Shown here piece after piece: positions 36,805 through 44,600 of a stretch of 63,684 bases of DNA. The stretch is taken from positions 1 to 63,684 of the forward strand of contig NZ_SEMD01000018.1 of the NCBI RefSeq assembly GCF_004153165.1. The letters are read 5' to 3'. Origin of the DNA: Sporolactobacillus sp. THM7-4 (lineage in GTDB: Bacteria; Bacillota; Bacilli; Bacillales; Sporolactobacillaceae). Made by a program: the position numbers and the translations under genes. How positions within the stretch are numbered: the stretch's first letter is position 1; the number at the start of each line of letters is the position of its first letter. Below the pieces are notes generated by a model, which was not told the origin of the DNA, did not search any database, and was given only the letters and a program-made list of their open reading frames with translations.

Positions 36805-36847
36805 AAAAACTGAGAGGTAAAAAAGTCTCTGCCTCTCAGTTTTTTGT
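36805..36847. terminator. Bidirectional terminator
   Basis: AAACTGAGAGG (36807-36817) and CCTCTCAGTTT (36832-36842) are perfectly complementary, flanked by A and T runs. It terminates the small nitrogen-locus transcript on the minus strand. Confidence 0.85.
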
Positions 36848-36859
36848 ACTTTGAATCAA

Positions 36860-37027
36860 TCAGGCCGATTCATTGGTCTTATATAACTTTTCGTAAGTAT
36901 TTTCAAGTTCCTTTAATGATAATTCATAAAGCTGGCGGTTTTCGGTCTTATAAATCCCCCCGTCCAGCAATTTACCTATGATAAAGTCTTTTCTTTGCTC
37001 ATTTTCAGTCTGAAAGCGATCTGACAT
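36860..37027 (-). CDS. Small protein of the FbpA/YkoL type
   Basis: This 55-residue protein contains FIIGKLLDGGIYKTENRQL followed by YELSLKELENTYEKLY. This matches the pattern (LhxxGIYK...QLYELTLxELE) of small Bacillus proteins annotated as Fur-regulated basic protein. The ATG at 37027 follows GGGGAGA. In B. subtilis the TnrA-controlled ykzB-ykoL operon lies divergent from tnrA, and this gene has the same position, so it may be the ykoL counterpart. No function is established. Confidence 0.75.
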   Translation of the reverse strand: MSDRFQTENEQRKDFIIGKLLDGGIYKTENRQLYELSLKELENTYEKLYKTNESA

Positions 37028-37164
37028 CTTTTCTCCCCTCGATCTGTTCATAAGTTTTCCGTTTTCAAAGCCTGGTAAATCGGTTGCTCAGATGAGCATT
37101 ATCGCGTTTTCCATTTGCTTTCGTTTTTCAAATCCTTACTTCTGCTCCTGCATGCGGGAACCGA

Positions 37165-37302
37165 TTATTGATTTTGCAGAGACCTCAAGATTTCCGATGC
37201 CCTGTCTCCACTGAGTAAAATCAGTTCCTCATACAATTCATCACGTTTTACATCCAACTGGATGATTTTTTCAGCTATCCGTCTGACTTTCTCCTGATTC
37301 AT
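37165..37302 (-). CDS. 45-residue protein, possible YkzB counterpart
   Basis: The ATG at 37302 follows AGGGGG at about 7-base spacing. The product begins MNQEKVRRIAEKIIQLDVKR and continues DELYEELILLSGDRASEIL; it is a highly charged helix. Its position as first gene of a two-gene unit, divergent from tnrA, matches ykzB of B. subtilis. The identity is inferred from position and not from remembered sequence. Confidence 0.65.
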   Translation of the reverse strand: MNQEKVRRIAEKIIQLDVKRDELYEELILLSGDRASEILRSLQNQ

Positions 37303-37425
37303 AGCCATTCCCCCTGAAAGGCCAGGTTTTGGCTAAACTAAGGCTCAGCGCGTCCCGGAACCTGGTTTCGCCAAGTTTTTCTTTATTTCCAGTTTAACCA
37401 GATGGGGCAAATTATTCCATAATCA

Positions 37426-37442
37426 TGTCAAAAATTCTAACA
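37426..37442. promoter_or_regulatory. TnrA/GlnR box 1
   Basis: TGTCAAAAATTCTAACA fits the consensus TGTNANAWWWTNTNACA at every fixed position. It lies nearer the minus-strand small genes. Confidence 0.8.
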
Positions 37443-37469
37443 CAATAATTGTAAAAGTTTTAATTTCGT

Positions 37470-37486
37470 TGTAACATAATCTTACA
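37470..37486. promoter_or_regulatory. TnrA/GlnR box 2
   Basis: TGTAACATAATCTTACA also fits the consensus perfectly. It is 44 bases from box 1, close to four helical turns, and directly upstream of the tnrA -10 (TATAAT, 37495-37500). That position suits autoregulation of tnrA. Confidence 0.85.
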
Positions 37487-37541
37487 ATATTTATTATAAT
37501 GGGAATACCCAAATGATAAACCGAAGAGGGGGGAGAATCCG

Positions 37542-37874
37542 TTGGCCACGCATTCTCAAAAAGATGCTTATCTTTATAAAAAAGTGATTACGATTGGGAC
37601 AGTATGCGAACTGACAGGCCTCAGTGAACGCCAGATCCGTTATTATGAAAAGCGGAAACTTATCTTTCCTGAACGTACTGAGCGGGGAAACAGAAAATAC
37701 TCTTTTTCTGATGTCGAAACTTTAATGGAAATAGCCGACAAGATGGAAGACGGCATGCAGACGTCTGAACTTCGGAAGGAAATGCAGAAAAAACAAGACA
37801 ACAGGTATGACAGTAAGATGAAAGAACGGATGATCAAAGGTCAGTTGAATGCCTACTTTAATAAGCGGGACTAA
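37542..37874 (+). CDS. tnrA: Nitrogen regulator TnrA (MerR family)
   Basis: This 110-residue protein equals B. subtilis TnrA in length and shows its MerR-type helix-turn-helix: [19 protein letters not shown], then [21 protein letters not shown]. The C-terminal tail [10 protein letters not shown] resembles the TnrA segment that contacts feedback-inhibited glutamine synthetase. The start is a TTG behind GGGGGGAG. Two perfect TnrA boxes lie upstream. GlnR is the alternative, but no glnA follows, which favours TnrA. Confidence 0.9.
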   Translation: MATHSQKDAYLYKKVITIGTVCELTGLSERQIRYYEKRKLIFPERTERGNRKYSFSDVETLMEIADKMEDGMQTSELRKEMQKKQDNRYDSKMKERMIKGQLNAYFNKRD

Positions 37875-37905
37875 AAGATCCCAAAAAAGAATATGACCCA
37901 ATTTT

Positions 37906-37929
37906 CCGGCTGAATGCCGGCTATTTTTT
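37906..37929 (+). terminator. Terminator after tnrA
   Basis: CCGGC and GCCGG form a short stem with loop TGAAT, then TATTTTTT. Confidence 0.5.
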
Positions 37930-37998
37930 GGGGTTTGAATTTGCCGCCATTTCAACTGCCGTTCATTTGCCTTTTGCCTTATTTATCATATTTCGACA

Positions 37999-38201
37999 GT
38001 GTCTGTCAACTGATGTTGCAAGAAATGATTGGAGCGATGATGTCTGGCACGTACTGTGGTGTGACATCTTTCATATACAATTGGAGAAGAGTTAGCCTTT
38101 TCTGGCAAACTTTTATTCATTTCGTTCTCCTCTCAGGTGGATTTCTGATTACGGCAACTCTCGAAGTCTCGCCCAAAGGCTTACAGAAGGACAGAATATA
38201 A
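37999..38201 (+). pseudogene. Possible remnant of a DUF3021-type membrane protein
   Basis: The reading frame contains GVTSFIYNWRRVSLFWQTFI and then HFVLLSGGFLITATLE, resembling the middle of DUF3021 membrane proteins. The N-terminal helix expected in the family is missing, and there is no Shine-Dalgarno site before the candidate starts. A decayed gene is the best guess; chance similarity is possible. Confidence 0.35.
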
Positions 38202-38205
38202 AATA

Positions 38206-38445
38206 AAAGAAAAACAGTTGTAAATGAAATAATCATTCATTTTCAGGGGCTGCGTCGAAAAATTGATTTCGAACAGCTCTTTTTTACAGCCGTTTTCCTG
38301 AGGCGTGCAGCATAGCAAAAGAGTCTGTCAATGAACTTATGTCCTCGTCACAAAAACGACAAATTATAGCCACAAACCATTCACTGAATTGCCACGGTAC
38401 CGTCATCGCAGAAGTTTATGGAAGTTGTAAAGTAATAGATAGAGA
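38206..38445. other. Gene-free stretch upstream of cydA with a terminator-like hairpin
   Basis: GCTG-TCGAAA (38249-38260) pairs with TTTCGA-CAGC (38267-38277), followed by a run of T. No gene is seen in the rest. Confidence 0.5.
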
Positions 38446-38495
38446 TGTGACATTCGTTACACTTGAATCAGTCTTCATCTTATAAAACGTTTACA
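38446..38495 (+). promoter_or_regulatory. cydA control region with FNR/Rex-like and cre-like sites
   Basis: TGTGA-CATTCG-TTACA (38446-38461) differs at one base from the FNR consensus TGTGA-N6-TCACA and also resembles a Rex half-site pair. TATAAAACGTTTACA (38481-38495) resembles a CcpA cre site. The B. subtilis cyd operon is repressed by Rex and CcpA and needs ResD, so such sites are expected here. Confidence 0.5.
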
Positions 38496-38548
38496 AAACT
38501 AATCCGGCAATTGATCCTGGTTCTTCCGGATAGAAAAGAGGAGAGAGT

Positions 38549-39952
38549 ATGGATGTATTGAGTTTGGCGAGATTCCAATATGCAGCGACAACCATTTTCC
38601 ACTTCTTTTTCGTGCCGCTGTCCATCGGTCTGGTGCTGCTTGTCTCGATTATGGAAACTTTGTATGTTGTGAAAAAGAATAAAATCTATAAGGAAATGAC
38701 TCAGTTTTGGGGTAAGTTATTCCTGATTAACTTTGCCATAGGGGTTGTAACCGGTATTCTTCAGGAATTTCAGTTTGGCATGAACTGGTCGGAATATTCA
38801 CGGTTCATGGGGGATGTATTCGGAGCGCCGCTTGCTATCGAAGCCCTGCTGGCCTTTTTTATGGAGTCCACATTTATCGGGATCTGGCTTTTCGGCTGGG
38901 ACCGTCTGTCTAAAGGCGTACATTTGGCATGCATCTGGCTGGTCACTGCCGGAACGACTCTTTCGGCGCTGTGGATATTAACAGCAAATTCTTTTATGCA
39001 GCATCCGGCAGGTTTTGCCGTTCACAACGGAAGGGCAGTTATGACCAACTTCTTTGCCCTGGTCGCGAACCCGCAGCTATGGGTTGAGTTTCCGCATACG
39101 GTTTTCGGATCGTTTGCGACGGGTGCTTTTGTTGTTGCCGGTATCAGTGCAATCTGCCTTCTGAAAAAAAAGAATCTGGATTTTTACAAAAAGTCATTTA
39201 AACTCGCGATCGTTGTCGGGCTGGTCTCAGGAATAGCGCTGACTCTGTTTGGGCACGTTCAGGCGCAGTATCTTGTCAGGACCCAGCCGATGAAAATGGC
39301 GGCGAGCGAAGGTCTGTGGAAAGACAGCGGGAATCCGGGAGCCTGGACCGTCACAGCTGCAATCGATCCTGCAAAACATGAAAATTCGGGCGAAATCAAG
39401 ATCCCTTACCTTCTCAGCTATCTGTCGTATAGCAAATTCAGCGGAAGTGTCAGGGGAATGGATACGCTACAGAAGGAGTACATCCAAAAATACGGGGATG
39501 GGAACTATATTCCCCCTGTACGGACGACGTTCTGGAGTTTCCGGATCATGTCAGTTATGGGCGGTCTGCTCTGTCTTCTGGGGATAATCGGCGCCGTTCT
39601 TGCTTTTAGGAACAAACTGGTTGAAAACAAGTGGTTTCTGCGCCTTATGGTAGCTGCTATAGCGTTCCCGTATATAGGCGAAACGATGGGATGGGTGATG
39701 ACCGAAATTGGACGCCAGCCCTGGACGGTTTTCGGTTATATGCAGACACAGGCGAGTGTTTCACCGAACGTTACTTCGGGTGAATTACTGTTTTCCATTA
39801 TCTCTTTTCTGACGATGTATTCGGTGCTTGGCGGGGTCATGGTTTATCTGTTTTCCCGTGTCATAAAACAGGGACCGCAATTGATTGATCACAACAAGGT
39901 TCATTCGGACGATCCTTTCGATGAGGAGGCGTATCAGGTTGTTACTAAATGA
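38549..39952 (+). CDS. cydA: Cytochrome bd ubiquinol oxidase subunit I, CydA
   Basis: This 467-residue membrane protein carries the three haems of the bd oxidase, a high-affinity terminal oxidase. It starts DVLSLARFQYAATTIFHFFF, with the conserved His as b595/d ligand region; the block GRQPWTVFGYMQTQ is conserved, and the Q-loop is of the short, Bacillus-type length. GAGGAGAG lies before the ATG. It heads the cydABDC operon. Confidence 0.96.
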   Translation: MDVLSLARFQYAATTIFHFFFVPLSIGLVLLVSIMETLYVVKKNKIYKEMTQFWGKLFLINFAIGVVTGILQEFQFGMNWSEYSRFMGDVFGAPLAIEALLAFFMESTFIGIWLFGWDRLSKGVHLACIWLVTAGTTLSALWILTANSFMQHPAGFAVHNGRAVMTNFFALVANPQLWVEFPHTVFGSFATGAFVVAGISAICLLKKKNLDFYKKSFKLAIVVGLVSGIALTLFGHVQAQYLVRTQPMKMAASEGLWKDSGNPGAWTVTAAIDPAKHENSGEIKIPYLLSYLSYSKFSGSVRGMDTLQKEYIQKYGDGNYIPPVRTTFWSFRIMSVMGGLLCLLGIIGAVLAFRNKLVENKWFLRLMVAAIAFPYIGETMGWVMTEIGRQPWTVFGYMQTQASVSPNVTSGELLFSIISFLTMYSVLGGVMVYLFSRVIKQGPQLIDHNKVHSDDPFDEEAYQVVTK

Positions 39953-40952
39953 ACTATGGTTTCTGCTCATTGCTGTCTTATTTATCGGGTTCTTCTTCTT
40001 AGAAGGTTACGACTTCGGTGTTGGAATGGCTACCCGTTTTGTTGCCCGGGGAGAGGCCGAACGGCAGGTGCTGGTTAATACAATCGGACCTTTCTGGGAT
40101 GCGAATGAAGTCTGGCTGATCACGGCCGGCGGGGCAATGTTCGCAGCCTTTCCAAACTGGTACGCGACACTTTTCAGCGGTTTCTATGTCCCGCTTGTTG
40201 TCATGCTTCTTCTCCTGATTGCGCGCGGAACAGCGTTTGAGTTCAGGGCGAAAGTCAGTCACCCGAAATGGACGGCGACATGGGACTGGGGCATATTTAT
40301 TCCAAGCCTGCTTGTTCCGTTTCTATGGGGTGTCGTCTTCTCTGATTTGGTTTATGGGCTGCCGATTGACAAAAATATGAACATGCATGCCGTGTTCACA
40401 AGCTTTGTCAATCCTTACACTGTATTGGGCGGATTAACGGTTATGCTCCTGTGCCTGTATCACGGTCTTGTTTATCTCTGCCTTCGTACGACCGGTGATC
40501 TGCAGGAGCGTGCGCGGGTACTCGCGTCAAAAGTTTTTTGGGTACTTGCCGCCGCTTTGGTCGCTTTCGTTGTTGTCACCTACTTTGTAACGGATATTTT
40601 TACAGTTCACGGCATCTTGCTTTACCCGGTCTATTTACTGGCTGTTCTGTCTCTGATCCTGTCTCAATACTTTCTTGCCGGGAAGCGTGACGGATGGGCG
40701 TTCGGGATGAATGGGGCCGTTATTGCTCTGACGGTTGCGTCTTTGTTTATCGGTCTTTTCCCAAGGGTAATGATCAGCAGTATTAAATCGGCCTATGACC
40801 TGACTGTCTATAATGCTGCTTCAGGACCGTATTCTCTTGGAGTCATGACCATAGTAGCTGTTACACTGCTTCCCTTCGTTCTTGGCTATACGATCTGGAG
40901 CTATTTTATATTTCGAAAAAGGGTAACGGCGGACGAACATATGGAATATTGA
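39939..40952 (+). CDS. cydB: Cytochrome bd ubiquinol oxidase subunit II, CydB
   Basis: This 337-residue membrane subunit is the partner of CydA. The TTG at 39939 is chosen because AGGAGG (39924-39929) lies nine bases upstream and the product then begins MLLNELWFLLIAVLFIGFF, the normal family start. The start overlaps the last codons of cydA by 14 bases. The conserved EGYDFGVG and GPFWDANEVWL are present. Confidence 0.95.
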   Translation: MLLNELWFLLIAVLFIGFFFLEGYDFGVGMATRFVARGEAERQVLVNTIGPFWDANEVWLITAGGAMFAAFPNWYATLFSGFYVPLVVMLLLLIARGTAFEFRAKVSHPKWTATWDWGIFIPSLLVPFLWGVVFSDLVYGLPIDKNMNMHAVFTSFVNPYTVLGGLTVMLLCLYHGLVYLCLRTTGDLQERARVLASKVFWVLAAALVAFVVVTYFVTDIFTVHGILLYPVYLLAVLSLILSQYFLAGKRDGWAFGMNGAVIALTVASLFIGLFPRVMISSIKSAYDLTVYNAASGPYSLGVMTIVAVTLLPFVLGYTIWSYFIFRKRVTADEHMEY

Positions 40953-41016
40953 TCGGGTGGTAAAACGGTTTGATCATCGGAAACACTCTGAATCAAGACC
41001 AGCGAAGGATGTGAAT

Positions 41017-41056
41017 GCCTGGCGCTCCGGCCGGAGCCCGCATGTGTTTGCCAGGC
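41017..41056 (+). promoter_or_regulatory. Structured leader that covers the cydD ribosome site
   Basis: GCCTGGC (41017-41023) pairs with GCCAGGC (41050-41056), and a perfect 14-base palindrome GCTCCGGCCGGAGC (41024-41037) sits inside. The right arm overlaps AGGCGG (41053-41058), the site for the ATG at 41063. It may tune the amount of CydDC against CydAB. Confidence 0.45.
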
Positions 41057-41062
41057 GGATTT

Positions 41063-42787
41063 ATGGATCGTGAAATCTTTTCTTACAAAGGAGCCAGGCT
41101 TCTTATTGCTGCGACTGCTGTACTGACTTTGCTTGAGGGAATGTGTATCATCCTCCAGGCCGTTTATCTGGCAGGCATGGTATCAAGCCTGTTTTCAGGG
41201 AGGTCCGTATCAGACATCTATGGCCAGGCAGTCATGTTCTTTATTGCTCTTGCCATCAGATATTTCTGTGTTCTGATCATCAGGCAAATTGCTTACCGCT
41301 TTGCCGAACGAACGAGTTCTTACATGAGGAAGGAGTTCCTGGCTAAGCTGTTTGCACTCGGTCCGGCAGCTATGAGGAGGGAAGGCACGGGAAATCTTGT
41401 GACCCTCACATTGGAGGGGGTTGCTCAAATCAGAAAGTATCTGGAGCTTTTTATACCGAAGATGGTTGCCAACGGCATTCTTCCGCTCCTGATTCTTGGC
41501 TATGTGTTTATACAGGATCGACTGTCCGGGATCATTCTTTTGATAACCATGCCGGTACTGATTTTATTTATGATTCTGCTTGGGCTTGCCGCACAGAAAA
41601 AAATGGATGACCGCTGGGCCTCCTACCGTGTCCTGTCTAACCATTTCGTTGATTCTTTACGCGGACTTTCTACTCTCAGGTATCTTGGACTAAGCAAAAT
41701 TCATGCGAATACAATCAGCCGGGTCAGCGACAGGTACCGGTCCATGACAATGGCAACACTCCGGCTCGCTTTTTTGTCTTCGTTCGCACTTGAATTCTTT
41801 ACAATGCTGTCGATTGCTTTTGTCGCGGTCTCGCTTGGGCTTCGGCTGGTGGACGGAAAGATGTTACTTGATCCGGCTCTGACCATCCTGATTCTCGCTC
41901 CAGAGTATTTTTTGCCAGTGCGGGAACTGGGTCAGGATTATCACGCGACGCTCGACGGTAAGGAGGCTATGAACAGGCTGCATTCTGTTATTGCTCCATA
42001 TAATGAGCAGGAACGGCTGGAAGCACCGGCTCCGGAAACATGGTGCGGAAATTCAACTCTGACCATTCAAGATTGTTCCTTTGAGTATGGTAGAAAACAA
42101 AAGAAAAAGGCACTGGACCGTATACAGATGAGTGTTTCCGGATATGAAAAAATAGGCGTGATCGGACCAAGCGGAGCAGGCAAGTCAACTTTTATTGATT
42201 TAATCAGCGGCTTCATCGAGCACTCCGAAGGTTCGATCAAAGTCAATCATCAACCCGTCTCTCTGACAGACAGCGCCTGGCGCAGGCAAATCACCTATAT
42301 TCCCCAGCACCCTTATTTGTTCAGCGCATCGCTGAAGGATAACGTCGCCTTTTATGCTCCGGAGGCAACGGAGGATCAGATTATCGATGCTATCCGGGCA
42401 GCGGGACTGGAAGGGATTGTCCGACGTTTTCCAAACGGGCTTGATGAAAAAATAGGTGCCGGCGGCAGGCCGCTCAGCGGGGGACAGGAGCAGCGTGTCG
42501 CCGTGGCACGGGCTTTTCTCTGCAACCGTCCAATCCTTTTACTTGATGAACCGACCGCTCATCTTGATATTGAAACCGAGTATGAGCTTAAGGAGACGAT
42601 GACTCGTCTATTTAAAGGAAAACTTGTTTTTCTTGCAACCCACCGGCTTCACTGGATGGATCAGATGGATCGTATCGCTGTGATTAACGATGGACGAATT
42701 ACAGAAATGGGGACTCAGGAAGAACTTCTGAACAGACGCGGCGAATATTTTGGTCTTATCCGTTCGCAATTGGAGGGAGTTTATTGA
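41063..42787 (+). CDS. cydD: Thiol reductant ABC exporter subunit CydD
   Basis: This 574-residue ABC half-transporter has six membrane helices (about 1-310) and an ATPase domain with GPSGAGKST, LSGGQEQRVAVARA and ILLLDEP. With CydC it exports glutathione or cysteine and is needed to assemble cytochrome bd. The start at 41063 matches the family N terminus; an ATG at 41015, behind AAGGATGTGA, would add 16 residues and cannot be excluded. The stop overlaps the cydC start. Confidence 0.92.
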   Translation: MDREIFSYKGARLLIAATAVLTLLEGMCIILQAVYLAGMVSSLFSGRSVSDIYGQAVMFFIALAIRYFCVLIIRQIAYRFAERTSSYMRKEFLAKLFALGPAAMRREGTGNLVTLTLEGVAQIRKYLELFIPKMVANGILPLLILGYVFIQDRLSGIILLITMPVLILFMILLGLAAQKKMDDRWASYRVLSNHFVDSLRGLSTLRYLGLSKIHANTISRVSDRYRSMTMATLRLAFLSSFALEFFTMLSIAFVAVSLGLRLVDGKMLLDPALTILILAPEYFLPVRELGQDYHATLDGKEAMNRLHSVIAPYNEQERLEAPAPETWCGNSTLTIQDCSFEYGRKQKKKALDRIQMSVSGYEKIGVIGPSGAGKSTFIDLISGFIEHSEGSIKVNHQPVSLTDSAWRRQITYIPQHPYLFSASLKDNVAFYAPEATEDQIIDAIRAAGLEGIVRRFPNGLDEKIGAGGRPLSGGQEQRVAVARAFLCNRPILLLDEPTAHLDIETEYELKETMTRLFKGKLVFLATHRLHWMDQMDRIAVINDGRITEMGTQEELLNRRGEYFGLIRSQLEGVY

Positions 42788-44562
42788 GAACGTGGTTTTT
42801 TCCATTCATGAGGAGGCATTCAGGGGGACTTATTCTGTCTGCCGGCTTCAGCCTCGCCGGGCTAATCTGTGCGGCAGGACTGCTCTTTACATCCGGATAT
42901 TTGATTTCAAAAGCATCACTGCGCCCGGAAAACATCCTGATGATCTATGTACCGATTGTCGGGGTCAGGGCTTTCGGGATATTCAGGGCTGTTTTTCAAT
43001 ATTCCGGACGCCTGGCCGGTCACGATACGATCCTTCGCATTTTATCGGAGATGAGAGTACGTCTTTATCGGATGATTGAACCGGCTGCTCTTTTTATCCG
43101 CTCGAGGTATCGTACCGGTGATATTCTGGGCATTCTTTCAGATGATATCGAGCATTTGCAGGATATATATCTGCGGACGGTCATTCCAGGCTTTACAGCG
43201 GTCCTGATCTATGCGCTGTGGATCGGCCTTGTCGGCTGGATGGATGCCAGGTTCGCTTTTATGATGGCAGGATATTTACTGATTCTTCTCGTCATCTTTC
43301 CTTTGCTGTCTCTTTTCCTGACCGGAAAAGTGCATGACCGGCTCGCAGGGAAGAGACATCTTCTGTATGAAAAACTGACGGACGCTGTGCTCGGGGCAGG
43401 AGACTGGATTATGTCCGGACGCCAGGGTGATTTTCTCAGGACTCATGAAGAACGTGAAGAAAAAGTACTCGCGATAGAGCGGCATATCCATCGATTAGAG
43501 AAATGGCGGGATTTGATCAGTCATCTGATCATCGGTGTCTGCGTTTTATCTCTTGTTTATTGGTCGGGCAGCATGACCGCCAGCGGACATATGGACGGAA
43601 CATTGATCGCCGCGTTTGTACTTGTGATTTTTACCATTTCCGAATCGCTGATACCGGTCTCAGAGGCAGTTGAAAAATTACCTCAATATAGAAAGTCCTT
43701 TGAGCGGTTGCGGGAAGCCGAGAGTTTACCCGGGAACGGGAAAAAAACAGAATTACTCAGTTCCGATAGACGGGATAACGCGATCGAACGGGTGGAGATA
43801 CATGCAGACCATCTTTTCTTTAAATATAAAGAAGATGAAGATTGGGCCATCAACGATGTTTCACTGGATATACACCACGGAGAAAAGGTGGCCCTGATCG
43901 GAAGAAGCGGTGCGGGAAAATCGACTTTGATTCATCTGATTTACGGATCGCTCGTACCGGCCGGGGGAACGGTGACATTAAATGGCACACCGGCTTGCAG
44001 TATCGGAGATGGAATCACAAGTTGGATTTCCGTGTTAAATCAGAACCCCCATCTGTTCGACACAACGATATATAACAATCTGGCTCTTGGGAATCAGAAA
44101 GCCACCCGGGATGAGATTATTCATGCGGCAAAACTGGTCGGACTGCATGAGATGATTGAGAATCTTCCTCAAGGTTACGAAACCCGAATGCACGAAGCGG
44201 GTACCATTTTTTCCGGAGGGGAACAGGAACGTCTGGCACTTGCCCGTATCCTGCTTCGGGAAGCTCCCGCTGTTATCCTTGATGAACCAACAGTAGGGTT
44301 GGACCCGATAACGGAAAAAAATCTGCTTGAGACGATTTTTCATACACTTGAAGGCAAGACATTGATCTGGATTACCCATCACCTGACCGGGATGGAGAAA
44401 ATGAACCAGGTGATTTTTCTGGAAAACGGAAAGACAGGCATGCATGGGAGACACGCTGAATTGCTGAAAACCAGTGAACGTTACCGGCGTCTTTACCGGC
44501 TGGATGTTCCTGAAAAACTGGAACGGTCACTACTCATGCAAAACGAAACGATCATAAACTGA
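42784..44562 (+). CDS. cydC: Thiol reductant ABC exporter subunit CydC
   Basis: This 592-residue half-transporter is the partner of CydD. It has six helices and an ATPase domain with GRSGAGKST, FSGGEQERLALARI and VILDEPTVG. A TTG start overlaps the cydD stop (TTGA) behind GGAGGG, so translation is coupled. The stop codon is within a large terminator stem. Confidence 0.93.
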   Translation: MRTWFFPFMRRHSGGLILSAGFSLAGLICAAGLLFTSGYLISKASLRPENILMIYVPIVGVRAFGIFRAVFQYSGRLAGHDTILRILSEMRVRLYRMIEPAALFIRSRYRTGDILGILSDDIEHLQDIYLRTVIPGFTAVLIYALWIGLVGWMDARFAFMMAGYLLILLVIFPLLSLFLTGKVHDRLAGKRHLLYEKLTDAVLGAGDWIMSGRQGDFLRTHEEREEKVLAIERHIHRLEKWRDLISHLIIGVCVLSLVYWSGSMTASGHMDGTLIAAFVLVIFTISESLIPVSEAVEKLPQYRKSFERLREAESLPGNGKKTELLSSDRRDNAIERVEIHADHLFFKYKEDEDWAINDVSLDIHHGEKVALIGRSGAGKSTLIHLIYGSLVPAGGTVTLNGTPACSIGDGITSWISVLNQNPHLFDTTIYNNLALGNQKATRDEIIHAAKLVGLHEMIENLPQGYETRMHEAGTIFSGGEQERLALARILLREAPAVILDEPTVGLDPITEKNLLETIFHTLEGKTLIWITHHLTGMEKMNQVIFLENGKTGMHGRHAELLKTSERYRRLYRLDVPEKLERSLLMQNETIIN

Positions 44563-44600
44563 GAAAAGGAGGAGCAGCCTGCTCCTCCTTTTCTCAGTTT
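44556..44600. terminator. 21-bp perfect terminator shared by two converging genes
   Basis: Arms 44556-44576 and 44580-44600 are perfectly complementary with a three-base loop. The stop codon of cydC (44560-44562) is in one arm, and that of the converging gene (44599-44601) is at the other. Both coding sequences end inside the hairpin. Confidence 0.92.
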
